DNA of 41,489 nt from Mycoplasmopsis agassizii (GTDB taxonomy: Bacteria > Bacillota_I > Bacilli_A > Mycoplasmatales > Metamycoplasmataceae): positions 1 through 41,489 of the forward strand of contig NZ_NQNY01000014.1 of NCBI RefSeq assembly GCF_002276225.1, written 5' to 3'. Shown here in pieces: positions 18,368 to 29,625 of the stretch. The position numbers and the translations under genes are program-made. Within the stretch, counting starts at the first letter, position 1. Every line of letters begins with the position of its first letter. The notes beneath the pieces were generated by a model. The model worked only from the letters and a program-made list of their open reading frames with translations. It did not search any database and had not been told where the DNA came from.

Positions 18368-19507
18368 ATGAAATCATATTTATTAGCACCCGGGCCTACA
18401 AACGTGCCCGAAAGATTTTTAAAGTGTCTCTCAGAAGACCTTGAACATCATAGAACTAGCAAATTTGACCATCTAGTTCAAGAAAACGAGAAAAAAATTA
18501 ACGCCATTGTCAATAATACTAATGGTAGAAGTTTTATTTTAACAGCATCAGGTTCAGCTGCTTTAGAAGCAATTGCACAAAATTTTACAAAGCAAAAAGA
18601 CACTGTTTTAGCAATCAATATTGGTTATTTTTCAGAACTTTTTGCTTCAATTTTAAAATCAGCAGATTTAAATGTAATTGAATTAAGAAGTGAGTGAGGG
18701 AAAACAGTTGATGCAGAAATAATTGAAAGAACTATTCAAAATAATCCTGAAATAACCCATATTTTTGCAGTTCAAAGTGAAACTTCAACAGGAGTTTTAA
18801 ATGACTTAGAAAGCATCGGAAAGATTGCCAAAAAATACAAGTTATTTTTTGGTGTTGATGCTATTTCGGGGTTACTCTTTAACCCTTTACATATGAGCCA
18901 ATGGGGTATTGATGCAGTAGCAGGAGCATCACAAAAAGGTTTTAATTTACCACCAGGAGTTTCATTTGTAAGTTTTAGTCAAAATGCTTATGAAAACTAC
19001 TATAAAGCAAAAGCTACTAACAATTGATACCTTAATTTAGGTAGATATTTTAAATATCATGATCCATTTAAAAGTTTAGTAAGAGCAGTAGCAATTACTC
19101 CCCAAACACCTGCTATTAGCATGATCAGATGTTTAGGAAAATCACTAGATGAGATCTTAAAACAAGGTTTAGTTGCAAAGCAAAAAAACCAAGTTAGAAA
19201 GTATCAATATCTAGAAAAAAAACTATTAGAAATCGGTTTTGAAAATGTTGTTAGAACCGAAAAACATAAATCACGCAGTTTAATTGTTGTCAAAAATGAC
19301 ACAATTAACTTACAAGATTTTTTAGATACTTTATTTAAAGACTCGCATATTTATATTGCTAATGCATTAACCTTTTGAGAAAAAACTGCCATCAGAATTG
19401 GTTTATTAAGTGAACTTGAAGAACATGATTTAGATCATATTATTCAAAGAATGGCTTTAGCAGTTAGAAAAGTGAAAATGAAAGCCAAAGAAAAAGAAAG
19501 AGATTAA
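18368..19507 (+). CDS. Class V PLP-dependent aminotransferase, serine-pyruvate/alanine-glyoxylate type (379 aa)
   Basis: Probable small-amino-acid transaminase. The N-terminus LLAPGPTNVPERFL is characteristic of the alanine-glyoxylate/serine-pyruvate group. Further landmarks: ILTASGSAALEAIAQNF, VQSETSTGVLNDLESIG, FFGVDAISGLL with the PLP Asp, and the Schiff-base Lys at residue 190 in GASQKGFNLPPG. Two TGA codons are Trp. Length is normal. The substrate cannot be told from sequence; phosphoserine, serine or aminoethylphosphonate relatives share this fold. lysS begins one base after its stop, so the two are cotranscribed. Confidence 0.83.
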
Positions 19508-19508
19508 T

Positions 19509-20975
19509 ATGAAAAATCTAAGTGAACAAGAAATTGTTAGAAGAGAAAAAGCCGAAAAAATTCGGGCTTTAGGTATTAATCCTTGAAATAATTTCGATAA
19601 CAAAAAACTAACTCACAATAGTAAACAACTGCATGAATTGTTTAATTTAAGAAGTAAAGAAGCCTTGCAACTTGAAAACCATATTGTCACAATTGCAGGA
19701 AGAATTATGACAATTAGAGAGCCGTTTTTTGTAATTCAAGACCCTTACGGAAGAATGCAAGCTTACTTTAATCGTAAAACATTAACTGATTATGAAAGGT
19801 TGTTTGACCTACTAGATATCGGTGATATTGTTTATATCACTGGTAGTGTTATGAAAACAAATAAGGGTGAATTAACTGTCAGAGTATCACATTTAGAATT
19901 ATTAACTAAAAGCTTAATTGCTTTGCCTGAAAAATTTCATGGCTTAAAAGATACAGAAGAGCGTTATCGTAAACGTTATGTAGATTTAATTGTTAATGAA
20001 TCAGTTAGAGAAACCTTTAGAACTCGTAGCAAAATCATTTCTTTAATTAGAAATTATTTTGATAATCTAGATTTTCTTGAAGCAGAAACACCAATTTTAC
20101 ACTCTGTTTTAGGTGGTGCAAATGCTAAACCATTTTTAACTCATCATAATGCTTTAAACCAAAGATTTAACTTAAGAATTGCAACTGAATTACCACTAAA
20201 ACAATTAATTGTTGGTGGTTTTGCAGGTGTTTATGAAATTGGTAGAATTTTTAGAAATGAGGGAATTGACACAACTCATAACCCTGAATTTACTTCAATT
20301 GAATTTTATCAAGCATACGGAAACATGGAAAGTATTTTAGATATTACTGAAGGTGTTTTCAAGTATTTAGCGATTAAATTAAACAAGCAACAACTTGAAT
20401 ATAAGGGCGTTAAAATTGACTTTACAAAGCCATTTAAACGCTTAAATATGGTAGATGCAGTTTCAAAAGCAACAGGTTATGATTTTAGAAATCTTAAGTT
20501 AGATTTAGCACTAGAAGTTGCTAAAAAACATAAGATCAAAATTGAAAAATATTTCACAGTTGGACACATTATTAATGAGTTATTTGAAGTACTTATTGAG
20601 GAAACATTATTGGAGCCAACTTTTGTTTATGGTCATCCAATTGAGATTTCTCCACTAGCAAACAAAAATCCAAGCGATCCTCGTTTTACTGACCGTGCAG
20701 AATTATTTATTGCTAAAAAAGAATATGCAAACTTATTTACCGAGTTAAGTGATCCACTAGATCAAAGAAAAAGATTTGAAGATCAACTTGCAGAAAAAGC
20801 AGCAGGCAATGATGAAGCAACTGAAATCGATGAGACATTCTTAAATGCTCTAGAATACGGAATGCCGCCAGCTGGTGGAAGTGGTATTGGAATTGATAGA
20901 TTAGTAATGCTATTTACAAACCAAGAATCAATTCGTGAGGTACTTTTATTCCCTACTTTAAAAGATGAAAAATAG
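19509..20975 (+). CDS. lysS: Lysyl-tRNA synthetase, class II (488 aa)
   Basis: Charges tRNA-Lys. The N-terminal OB-fold anticodon domain ([19 protein letters not shown], about residues 55-75) is followed by class II motifs: motif 1 around [10 protein letters not shown] and FLEAETPIL, motif 2 [20 protein letters not shown], and motif 3 [11 protein letters not shown] near the C-terminus. The ATG at 19509 is the first in-frame start; a TGA in the first 30 residues (NPWNNFD) is Trp. Length is normal. It is translationally coupled to the aminotransferase. The stop codon lies inside the terminator stem. Confidence 0.96.
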
Positions 20976-20997
20976 TTCCCTAAAAAGAACTATTTTT
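20968..20997 (+). terminator. Terminator of lysS
   Basis: An 11-bp stem AAAAATAGTTC / GAACTATTTTT, loop 8 nt, ending in T-rich sequence. Its left arm includes the lysS stop codon. Confidence 0.85.
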
Positions 20998-21049
20998 ATT
21001 TGCAATAAAATCAACGATATGTACTATGTTTTGAATTATTTTTTATCCA

Positions 21050-21100
21050 AAACCATATACAGGTTACTAGTTTTTAAAATTTCTGAAACCATATACAGGT
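21050..21100 (+). repeat. Dispersed intergenic repeat, copy B (two direct units)
   Basis: AAACCATATACAGGT occurs at 21050-21064 and 21086-21100, period 36 bp. The second, extended to CTGAAACCATATACAGGT (21083-21100), is found inverted at 10170-10187. Only two units are present, so this is not a CRISPR array. It lies between the convergent lysS and FtsZ-like genes. Confidence 0.75.
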
Positions 21101-21133
21101 ATAAGATTTTAGTTAAATAACTAAATTAGAGCA

Positions 21134-21165
21134 TAAAAAAATCAGCAGTAATTTTACTTGCTGAT
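21134..21165 (-). terminator. Terminator of the surface protein / FtsZ-like operon
   Basis: ATCAGCA (21141-21147) pairs with TGCTGAT (21159-21165), with further inner pairing. On the minus strand a T7 run follows, seven bases past the stop. Confidence 0.8.
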
Positions 21166-21171
21166 CCGTTT

Positions 21172-22287
21172 TTATTTTGAAGATAAGTTAACTTTTTCGC
21201 TAACTATTTCCCATTTGCTGTCGCTACCTTCAAGAATGAATTCTCTTGTTTCTTCATTTTGAATTAGGTCTGCAACTCTCATTAAAGATGTTCTAATTGA
21301 TGTTTTTAAGTCGGTGCTGTTATCTAATAATTTGGCACGATTAATATCTCTTGCAAAGATTGTAATTGTAACAACATTTTCAAATTCATAATCTGCAGAC
21401 ACTCTTCCGATCATTACTTCTGCATGTGAACCGACAACACGTTTAAATACTTCTTTAACTTTTTTAATTTTGTTTTCATTTAAGAATGTGCCTTGAACTA
21501 TTAAAAAGAATTTTTCACTTGCTGAATGAGCACCTCTAAAAATAGAACTTGTTAAAGCTTTAAATAATGCTTTTTCAAAACGATCTTCTTTATCATTTGA
21601 TGTTCCTTGTGAAACCAATCAAACATCAGGATTTTTGTCTTGTCTAGTAAGTGATAAAGCTTTTAGTCTTGCATATAATTGTGGGTTATTTGTAATATCG
21701 TTAAAAGTCCCAATTAGTGATTCTGAAATTGAATTTAATCCTTGAATAACATATTGGTCACGTTTTAAAATACTTGGATTTACAAATGATTCGATTAAAT
21801 GAATTTCGTGTAAGTCAATTAAAATTGCTTTTTTAGCAGTAATTAGATTTCTTAAATCTCTTAATACAGATGAAAGTTTTACACTATTTACAATTGAATT
21901 AACCTGGATAAAGAATACTAAGATATTGTTATCATTCATGTATCTTAAAAACTCTCTTGCGTAGTTAATTGAATCAAGATCTCTTGTATTTAAAGGGATA
22001 ATCAAAACATCAGTTTTACCTAGAAAATTTTTAATCACTTCTTGATTTTTTTGCAAAGTAATAAGTGGTTTTTCAATTAAGGTCACTTCTGAATTTTTTC
22101 TTTTAATTCATGAAACAAAAACTTCTGGACTAGATAAAATACCTTCTAAGTTCCTCTCTGCTTCACCAAAACGCATGTATGAAATATTTACTCTTCATTC
22201 ACTTTTGATATTGTAAAGACCATTTGTCTTGTGGTCGCCAAAAGCTAAAACAGAAATATTTGGTAAGTAATTATTTTTGTTTTTCAT
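21172..22287 (-). CDS. FtsZ-like (tubulin-fold) protein lacking the GTP-binding signature (371 aa)
   Basis: No catalytic motif is seen, but the order of segments follows FtsZ. ISVLAFGDHKTNGL (residues 11-24) matches the first strand and T1 loop; DVLIIPLNTRDLDS (about 93-106) sits where FtsZ has the GGGTGTG T4 loop but has no glycines; ILVFFIQV matches the next strand; IQGLNSISESLIGTF matches the central helix before the T7 loop, whose Asp residues are missing. The C-terminal half (ALTSSIFRGAHSASEKFFLI, VQG, then EVMIGRVSADYE and VTITIFARD) closely matches the FtsZ C-terminal domain pattern (LLNITGG..., IIFGAVID..., VTVIATG). Length is FtsZ-like. The start at 22287 has AGGA five bases upstream and is coupled to the surface protein stop. 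Probably a GTPase-dead relative; role unknown. Confidence 0.5.
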
Positions 22288-22289
22288 CA

Positions 22290-25200
22290 TTATCCTTTTT
22301 TAAACCCTGTAATTTTTACTGAGTATGTTTGCTGAATTGTTCCTTTTGTTAATAATACGGAAACTTCAACTTCGCCAGATGCACGGGCTGCATCACCTGT
22401 AGCAATTCCGCTAACTCTATGAACTACTCCATTAACATCGCTATAAACTGGTTCACCATTGACAATTGTTTCAGTTAAACCTGCAACGTTTTTAAAGTCA
22501 AATTGAGCCATTGTCAAGGTTGAAACAGCACTATCTGCTTTAGTTGAGCCTGATGTTGGTGTAAAGTTAGGTACAACTTTTTTACTAATAGCAGCACTTA
22601 AGGCAGCGTTAGAATTCATGAATCCAGTTAATGTGTATTCTCTTGAAGATGTTGCACCTGAAGATTCACCTGTAATTTTGACTGTTAATTCTTCATTAGA
22701 ATTTGAAACTGTTACGATTTCACTTGCTGTTAGTGAGATATTTTTTGATGTACTTCCAAAAGGACTTTTTACTACTGCAGTTGTAGGAACGACTACTAGA
22801 TTTGCAACATTAACCATATCTGCTGGCGTAGTTGAATTTGCAACTGTTTGACTATTATTTTGTAAATGAATGCTTCCAACTTCAACTTTTGATTCTAAGT
22901 AGGTTGCAATTAGATCTGAAGTTGATAATAAACCACTTGTTTTAGGAACTGTGATTGTAAATGGATCACTAAAGATTGTTGAACTTTGTCCATTATCTGC
23001 AGTTGTAGTTGTTAATTGTAAATACATTCTAACTTTTAAAGTACCTGCAATATCATCAATATCTGTAATTGCTTCACTAATATTAGTAATTGCTGGTGTA
23101 CTTTCATTAACTGTTGAAAGACCATTTCTTACTAGGTTAAAAGTAATATTTGGTAGACTAGCTTCACGCACACCTGCAATTAATTCAACTGCATTTAAAA
23201 AGGCTAGTGGATAATTATTAGCATCAACATCTAGGGAAGCTCCTGCTTTTAAGGCTGCTAATTCTGAAGGTAAATAAGTTTTTTTATTTTTCAGTTCAAA
23301 GTTAACTTTGTTATCTGTAAATTTCTTATTCAGTAGTTGTTTCATGGTAAATAACCCTGTTTTTTGCATTTCAAAACGGTGGCTTGCTCTTGCATCACCT
23401 TCACCTTTAGTTGCTAAAACTGTTAAGGTTGCTAAACCTTGAACATCGTTAATTTTAGTAATAGTTTCAATTTTATATTCAATATTATCAGCAGAACCAA
23501 TTACGGCACTAGGACTTGAAATTGTGAAGTTTGCTGTTTGTAATTGTGAAGGTAGCACAAATTGTGAACCTTCTGTTAATTCAGCGCTTCCTAATGAAGA
23601 TATTTCATTTCTAATAGCGATTAAGTTATCTGTTAAGGTTGATTTAAAGCCGTCTGAAGTGAATGTATATTTACGTGCAGTTCCTACACCTGTTGATGAT
23701 TTTACCTCAACTACACCACTAATTTTTCCTGTTGTTGCAGCATCAGGATCTGGTGTAATAGAAATAACTGATAAAGCTAAACTTGGATCAATCCCTGCAG
23801 CAGTTAAATCTGCTTGAGTAAATTGAAAGTTATTTGTTGTTAAAGCAGAAGGTAAGGTGTCTTCCTTAGTTGCTGTTGAACCTTGCCCTGCAGCAACTGC
23901 AACATATGAAGGTTGTAATTTTGTGTTATATGCTGTTGCGATTAAACGGTTAGTGTTTAATGCATCTGAAACAAAACCACTTTCTACAAAAGTGATGACT
24001 TTGCTATATTTTTGACCATTGATTAGTTTGATATTTAAATATAAACTAAAGCTACCTAATGTGTCATTTGCATCAGCAATTTCACCTGTAGTTCCATCAC
24101 CTGTTGAAGTTGTAAATTCAAATTCAATACCATTTGTTGTTGCAGGTTGACTAATTGTGAAAACCTTTTTTAAACTTTCTAATTTTGTAGCCACAGTAGT
24201 ATTGCTACCGTTAATTAAGGTCAGTAATTCTGATGGTTTTAAACTAGATTTATCACCATGGATACTTGAATCATATGTAACTGATAATAATGAATTAACA
24301 GTTGCTTCTTGTGCATTATTATATGAATCTACTAATTTAAAGTCACTTGTTGTTAAAAATCCTCGCATTGCAACTGTAAAACTTTTTTGTGAATTAGCTA
24401 AAATTTTGTCGATTAAAAGAACTGTAATAGTTGCTGAAGTTGGTGTAGTTGAATCTGATTGAACAGATGTTAATTCAACACCAAAATTTCTAATGTAAGC
24501 AAAATTTTCTTGACCCTGTGCAGTCTGTGGATTGTAAAATGCTAGTAAATCTGCTGGTAGTTGGCTAGCATATGTACTAAATAAACCAGCAATTTTATTA
24601 AATGAAAGTTCAGAAAATGCTTGTGAACTATTGAAGGTACGTTTGAAGTTTTCAACATCATTTGAACCATAAATTAAGTTATCATCAACATTAACGAATT
24701 GATTAGAAAATAATCCGTGTGTTGTTTGTGCAGCTAAATTAGTTTGGGCTCAGTTAATCAGTGCAATAAAGTTTGTTAATTGCTCTTGAGAAACTTCTAA
24801 AGATGTTTTAAACCCTATTAAAGGAACAAATAAGTCCACGCTATCAAATTGATTAGGATTTGCAGCAGTAGGAGAAACTACGATTTTTAAAGTAACTGTT
24901 CCTGATCCGTTATTATCACTTGCATAAGAATCAATTTCACTATTAAATTGAATTAATTCACCTGTTGGTAAAGTAAATTGGTTTGAAATATTTGCACTCG
25001 ATAATCTAAAACTTGATTGCAATTGTGCTTTAGTATAATTTTTAATTTCTGAAGGAAGAATTGATTTTTGAGGTGAAGAAGAAATTCATGAAAGTGTTGG
25101 TATATAACTTGAACCATTATGGAAATAGTTGTTAACTCCTGCTTGAATTACATTATAAACTCCAGTTGCAACATAGTCATAACTTCCTGTTTCATTACCT

Positions 25201-25856
25201 GAAGTTACAGTAACTCTAACAGTTACTGTATTAGTAGTTGTTGCAGCAATAGATAGTGCATATGTTTCACCAAATTGTGATTTTGGCAAATTAAAATCAG
25301 CAATTGTAATTTCTTTAGCATTTTTAGTAGTAGGTGCTTTACCATCTGCTGTTGCTCAAGTTAAATTAGGTTTTTCACTAATAATTTTTTGTACTGCGTT
25401 TGCATCATCAACTTTAAAACCAGTTATTAGTTGTTTAAATTGACGACTAATCACTGGTTCAGTTGTATCGAATTTTCTTGAAATAGTATAAGTTAATTCT
25501 ACTGCGTTAACTCCTGAAGCTGCAAAACTGTCTTTTTTGATTTCTCACCCTTGTGAACTAAAATCTGCTGCAGGCATTTTGGTAGTAATGTTAAAATTTC
25601 CAAGTGTTAATAATGATGAATTATTTACAACTGCTGATTGTAAAGGTAAACTTGTTGAACCGATAAACTCAGGTGTATTTACTCACTCTTTGTTAAAAAC
25701 AGCAATTTCTGCTTCTCTACTTTTAAGTGCTTCAGCACTAATTGCACCTGCACTTTTAGGTTGAGAATTAATTGCGATACCAGCAACAATTCCTGCTACT
25801 ACTGGAATTGCTACTAAAGTAGATGCTGACGTGATAATTAGAACTTTTCTCTTCAT
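22290..25856 (-). CDS. Large repeat-containing surface protein with N-terminal signal anchor (1188 aa)
   Basis: Probable membrane-anchored extracellular protein. Residues 1-28 (MKRKVLIITSASTLVAIP, then VVAGIVAGIAI) form a signal anchor without a lipobox Cys. The rest is about nine or ten modules of 90-130 residues rich in Thr, Ser, Asn and Val, each ending in a strand plus a Gly-Phe-like turn (LITGFKV, LIGFKT, AMRGFLT, VESGFVS, TSDGFKS, LTGFMN, KITGFKKG), the style of the mycoplasma lipoprotein-17 domain. There is no Cys-rich or enzymatic motif. TGA codons are Trp. GGAGGA precedes the ATG. The stop codon TAA touches the next start, so the FtsZ-like protein is made from the same mRNA. The expressed balance may be set by the leader palindrome. 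Confidence 0.8.
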
Positions 25857-25875
25857 GTTCCTCCATTATGTAAAA

Positions 25876-25914
25876 ATACTCATAAAATGAGTATCAAAAT
25901 TTTCTTTAATTATA
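25876..25914 (-). promoter_or_regulatory. -10 box and leader palindrome of the surface protein operon
   Basis: On the minus strand TATAAT (25909-25914) is followed by a perfect palindrome, ATACTCAT-TTT-ATGAGTAT (25876-25894), then a T-run, then GGAGGA and the ATG at 25856. This could be an operator, a 5' stabilising hairpin or an attenuator. Confidence 0.55.
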
Positions 25915-25954
25915 CTATTTTTAAATGGTTTTAATCCAAAAGCATTTTTATATT

Positions 25955-26656
25955 TTATTTGCTAAAATGAATTTTTAACGCTTCTTGAGCAGCTAAAACT
26001 TCAGCTTCTTTTTTGTTGTGACCAACACCTTTTCCAAAGACTTTTTCATCATAGATTAAGGTTGTAACTCACTCTTTTGTTTCAGGTATATATTCTGAAC
26101 GATATTCAGGTTTTTTATGACTAAAAGATTGCACAATTTCTTGGAATTGTGTCTTTGGATCCTTTAAAGATTGAGTAAGATCAAAAGAGTCTACAAAAAG
26201 ATATTTTTTTAGAAAATCTATCACTTTTGCTTCACCTTCATTATAAAAAATTGCAGCAACTAATGATTCAAAAATGTCTGCTAAAACCTTTTCATTTTTT
26301 TCTAAATCTCTGGCTCCGTGACCTTTAAAAATAAGTTCATCTAATTTCAATTCCTGAGAAATTTTAGCCAAATTTGTTGTTCCAACAATTTTTGATCTTA
26401 AAAGTGAGGCATCTCCTGGATTTTTAAATTGGATATTTTCGATAATGTATCTTGCACAAATGTATTGCAAAATTGAATCGCCAAGAAATTCAAGCATTTC
26501 GTAATTACCTTTAATTGGTGATTCATTTTCGAAAGTTTTGTGGATGAAAGCAAGTGAATAATTATTGATCGTAAACGCATCAACTCTTAATCCAAATGAC
26601 TTTAACCTACTAATTAATGTTTTGTGTTTTTCTGTTTCTAATACTGTTAATGGCAT
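25955..26656 (-). CDS. rnc: Ribonuclease III (233 aa)
   Basis: Double-strand-specific endoribonuclease for rRNA precursor processing. The catalytic domain shows the signature NYEMLEFLGDSILQ (about residues 50-63) and the second acidic site ADIFESLVAAIF; the double-stranded RNA-binding domain follows: DPKTQFQEIVQ, then KEWVTTLIYDEKVFGKGVGHNKKEAEVLAAQ-type sequence with a TGA-Trp. Length is normal. It follows plsX by three bases in the yloU-fakA-plsX-rnc operon, an order close to that of other Firmicutes. Confidence 0.95.
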
Positions 26657-26659
26657 ATT

Positions 26660-27658
26660 CTACTCTCTAATTGCATTTTTAAATTGCATAATAATATTTT
26701 TTTCTAAGGCGTTTTTAATTTGTCCTAAAGCACCTAAAAACGCCGTTTTATCGCTATTTCCGTGTGCTTTCACAACTAGTCCATCTACACCGATAACATA
26801 GGCTCCACCTACGTTACGATGGTCTAAAACGTTTTTAGCATTTTTGAAGGCACCCTTTAAAATTAAAGCACCCATCTTCTTCATAAATGAAGCAGTAATT
26901 TCTCTTTTGATTAATTGACCAAAACTTTTGACTGCACCTTCATAAGATTTTAAAACCATGTTACCTGCATAACCATCAGCGATTATAATGTCAGTAACAC
27001 CATTCATTAATTCACGTGGTTCTAAAAATCCTTTATAAAAAGGTGCTAAGGTTTTATCGGCTTCAATTAATTGAGAAGCTTCTCGGTGTCAAGCAAAACC
27101 TTTATAGTCTTCAGTACCTATATTTAAAATATTTAATCTTGGAATTTTTACTCCAAGCACGTTTTTGCTAAAAATAAAAGCTAGTTTTGCTCACTGATAA
27201 ATGTAAGAAGGTTTAACTTCTAGGTTTGCTCCTACATCAAGCATCAAAAACTTTTGACCTTGATTAATTGTGGGAAAAACCGGCATAAAAGCAGGGCGAT
27301 CAACACCAGTTAAACGTTCTAAAACAAAGGTTGAATGAGCAAGCAAAATTGCTGTATCACCCGCAGATAAAATTGCATCAACTTTTTTATCTTTAAGCAA
27401 TTCAAAAGCAGTTTTCATACTGCTTGATTGCTTCTGCGCTTGGCGCAAAGAAACATTTTCCAAGGTTGCTTTTTCGGGGTTATTTATGAAATTTAGATTA
27501 TCAAAATTTTTAAATAACGGTTTTATTTTTTCTACGTCAGCAACGATTGTAAAAATAAAATTGGGATTTGCTTCTTTAAATGTTTCTAAGGCTTCAACCA
27601 AGGGTTGATAGCCTAAATCATTACCAATGGCATCGATTGCTAGGCGATATTTTTGCAT
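26660..27658 (-). CDS. plsX: Phosphate acyltransferase PlsX (332 aa)
   Basis: Membrane-associated enzyme that makes acyl-phosphate from an acyl carrier, for phosphatidic acid synthesis with PlsY. Motifs: YRLAIDAIGNDLGYQPLVEA at the N-terminus, AILSAGDTAILLA, LMLDVGANLEVKP, IADGYAGNMVLKSYEG, and the C-terminal HRNVGGAYVIGVDGLVVKAHGNS. The canonical DAMGGD is DAIGND here. Two TGA codons are Trp (for example FAWHREA). Start ATG overlaps the fakA stop as TAATG. In this lineage, acyl groups probably come from host fatty acids phosphorylated by FakA/FakB. Confidence 0.94.
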
Positions 27659-29295
27659 TATTTGACTCCGATACTAAATTGATAAATGCTTTGATTACCG
27701 CTTTTAATTTCCACTACTATATCATAGTTGTTATTTAGATAATTTTCAATTTCCTGTGCATCAGAAAGTGAAACAGAATCACCATAAAAAATATAAGCAA
27801 TTTCAGTTTTATCTGTAATAACTTCATTTAAGGAATAAATAGCTGCTTTTATTTTATCACTTTTTGTATTAATAACTTGACCATTAACAATACATAAATA
27901 ATCGCCTTCATCAACTTTAACACCTTTAAATTTAGTAGTTTTAGTTGCTTGAGCAACTTCAACTACGTTTAAATCATCAAGCCCTTCTTCAATTAATTCA
28001 AGATTATCTTCTAAATTATTTTCATTTGAAAAATGTTGAATTGCAATGAAACCCTCAACTTGATTACGAGTTGGAATAACTTGTACAACTTTATCATCAA
28101 TAATTTGTGCAGCTTGTTCGGCTGCTAAAATTACGTTACCGTTATTTGGCAAAATGAAAACATTTTCTGCTTTAGTTTTTCTAATTGCATCGATAATTTC
28201 TTTAGCACTAGGGTTTTGTGTTTGCTCTGAAACAATCACTTGTGAAGCACCTAGTTCTTTCATTTCGTTAACAAAACCTGAACCTAAATTACAACTGATA
28301 ATTGCACTTTTGGTTGCTTCTTGTGCAAGTAAAAGTTCCTGAGTTGATTCAACGTTTTTACGCGAATTTTGTGCCTGCAAAGTCATATTATCAACTTTAA
28401 CTTTTTCAAATTCACCTAAACCTTGAACTAAATCAAGTAATTTTCCAGGTCTTAAAGTATGACCATGAACTTTTAAAATATTATCATCTTGAATCACAAC
28501 TAATGAATCAGCATACTTATTAAATTTTTCAATTCATTTTTCTTTTTTGAAGTTTTCCACTTTATCTAATTTCAAAATAAACTCGGTGCAATAACCAAAT
28601 TCACCTTCAAAAACATCTTCATGAATGCTTAAAACACCACCATGTTTTTCATCGTTTTGCTTAATTTGAACATCTTGGTCATTAACAGCAGCTTTCATAC
28701 CTTTAAAAATTTCTAAAAGCCCACGACCACCACTATCAACAACACCTACATCACGTAAAACTTTTAAGTGATTAGGGGTATTGTTCAAAGAAATTTCTGC
28801 GACCTTAACAAGATCATCAAGTAGTTCACCATAATTTTTATAACTATTTTTATTACTTAATAGTCTTTCGCTAGTTTCTCTGATGACTGTTAAAATAGTT
28901 CCTTCAACAGGTTTTAAAACTGATTCATAAGCCTTTTTTTGTGCTTCATTAATAGCGTTAATAAAATCAACTAAGCTTGCTTCTTTTTTATTTTCAAAGG
29001 CTAAAGAAAAGCCTTTGAAAATTTGCGAAAGAATCACTCCTGAATTACCACGAGCACTTAATAACATCTGACGAGAAATTTTTGAAGATAATTCATCCAT
29101 AGTTGTGTATTGATTATTTTTAATCACATCAGCTGCTTCAAAAGTTGTTGCAGACATATTGCTTCCAGTGTCACCATCTGGCACTGGAAAAACATTTAAG
29201 TGGTTGATTTCATCTTTATAGTTTTGTAAATTATTTGATCCAGAGATAAATAATCTACTAAATTCAAAAGCATTTAAAACGTTTTTATTTTTCAT
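27658..29295 (-). CDS. fakA: Fatty acid kinase catalytic subunit FakA (DhaL/DAK2 type, 545 aa)
   Basis: ATP-dependent kinase that phosphorylates FakB-bound fatty acids to acyl-phosphate. The N-terminal DhaL domain contains HLNVFPVPDGDTGSNMS with the Mg-ATP Asp residues, SARGNSGVILSQIFKGF and VVDSGGRGLLEI. The central and C-terminal (DegV-like) parts include YCTEFIL, KVHGHT and VFILPNNGNVILAAEQA. The start at 29295 is chosen because GGAAGGA lies at proper spacing; an ATG ten codons upstream has no SD and overlaps yloU more. One TGA is Trp (EKWIEKF). It overlaps both the yloU-like and plsX genes. FakB proteins are not in this window. Confidence 0.92.
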
Positions 29296-29581
29296 CCTTA
29301 ATTCCTTCCACAATAAATGTTGCATTTCTTAAATTCAAATTAAACTTAGGAGCAATTTGATTAATTAAATTTTCAAAGTTTCTAATAATGATATTGACTT
29401 TTATTTGGTAAAAAAAATTCAGTGCAATAGTGATATCTAAAAAGTTATTTTCTACCTTATAAGCAATTCCCGGAAAATTAGGATTAACTTCTTGGCTTTC
29501 AGGTTTTGTTAGATTAACAAAACTATGAAAGCCGATTAATGACTCAGCACTGTTAACTAGTGTTTGTAAAAAATTTTTCAT
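29285..29581 (-). CDS. Asp23/Gls24-family protein, YloU-like (98 aa)
   Basis: Small protein typically found just before fakA in Firmicutes and mycoplasmas. The Asp23-like core is visible: NFPGIAYKVENNFLDITIAL, then YQIKVNIIIRNFENLINQIA, alternating strands and one helix. The length (98 aa) is near that of YloU (about 120). Molecular role unknown; membrane or envelope association is inferred for related proteins. First gene of the operon; its 3' end overlaps fakA by 11 bp. Only 44 bp separate it from the divergent recO, so their promoters overlap. Confidence 0.7.
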   Translation of the reverse strand: MKNFLQTLVNSAESLIGFHSFVNLTKPESQEVNPNFPGIAYKVENNFLDITIALNFFYQIKVNIIIRNFENLINQIAPKFNLNLRNATFIVEGIKDEK

Positions 29582-29625
29582 GTATCATTACTCCTATGGG
29601 TGCTTTTTGGTTATCATATACTTAA

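Noticed and set aside
21050..21100. CRISPR array
   Set aside because: Only two 15-bp units with one 21-bp gap, no cas genes, and the partner copy at 10 kb is inverted and decayed.
22618..24462. Plus-strand frames of 77-101 codons inside the surface protein gene
   Set aside because: They are antisense shadows of the repeat-rich coding strand, without SDs or recognisable protein features.
29295..29325. Earlier ATG for fakA at 29325
   Set aside because: No SD, greater overlap with the yloU-like gene, and the extra residues do not fit the family; 29295 has GGAAGGA at correct spacing.
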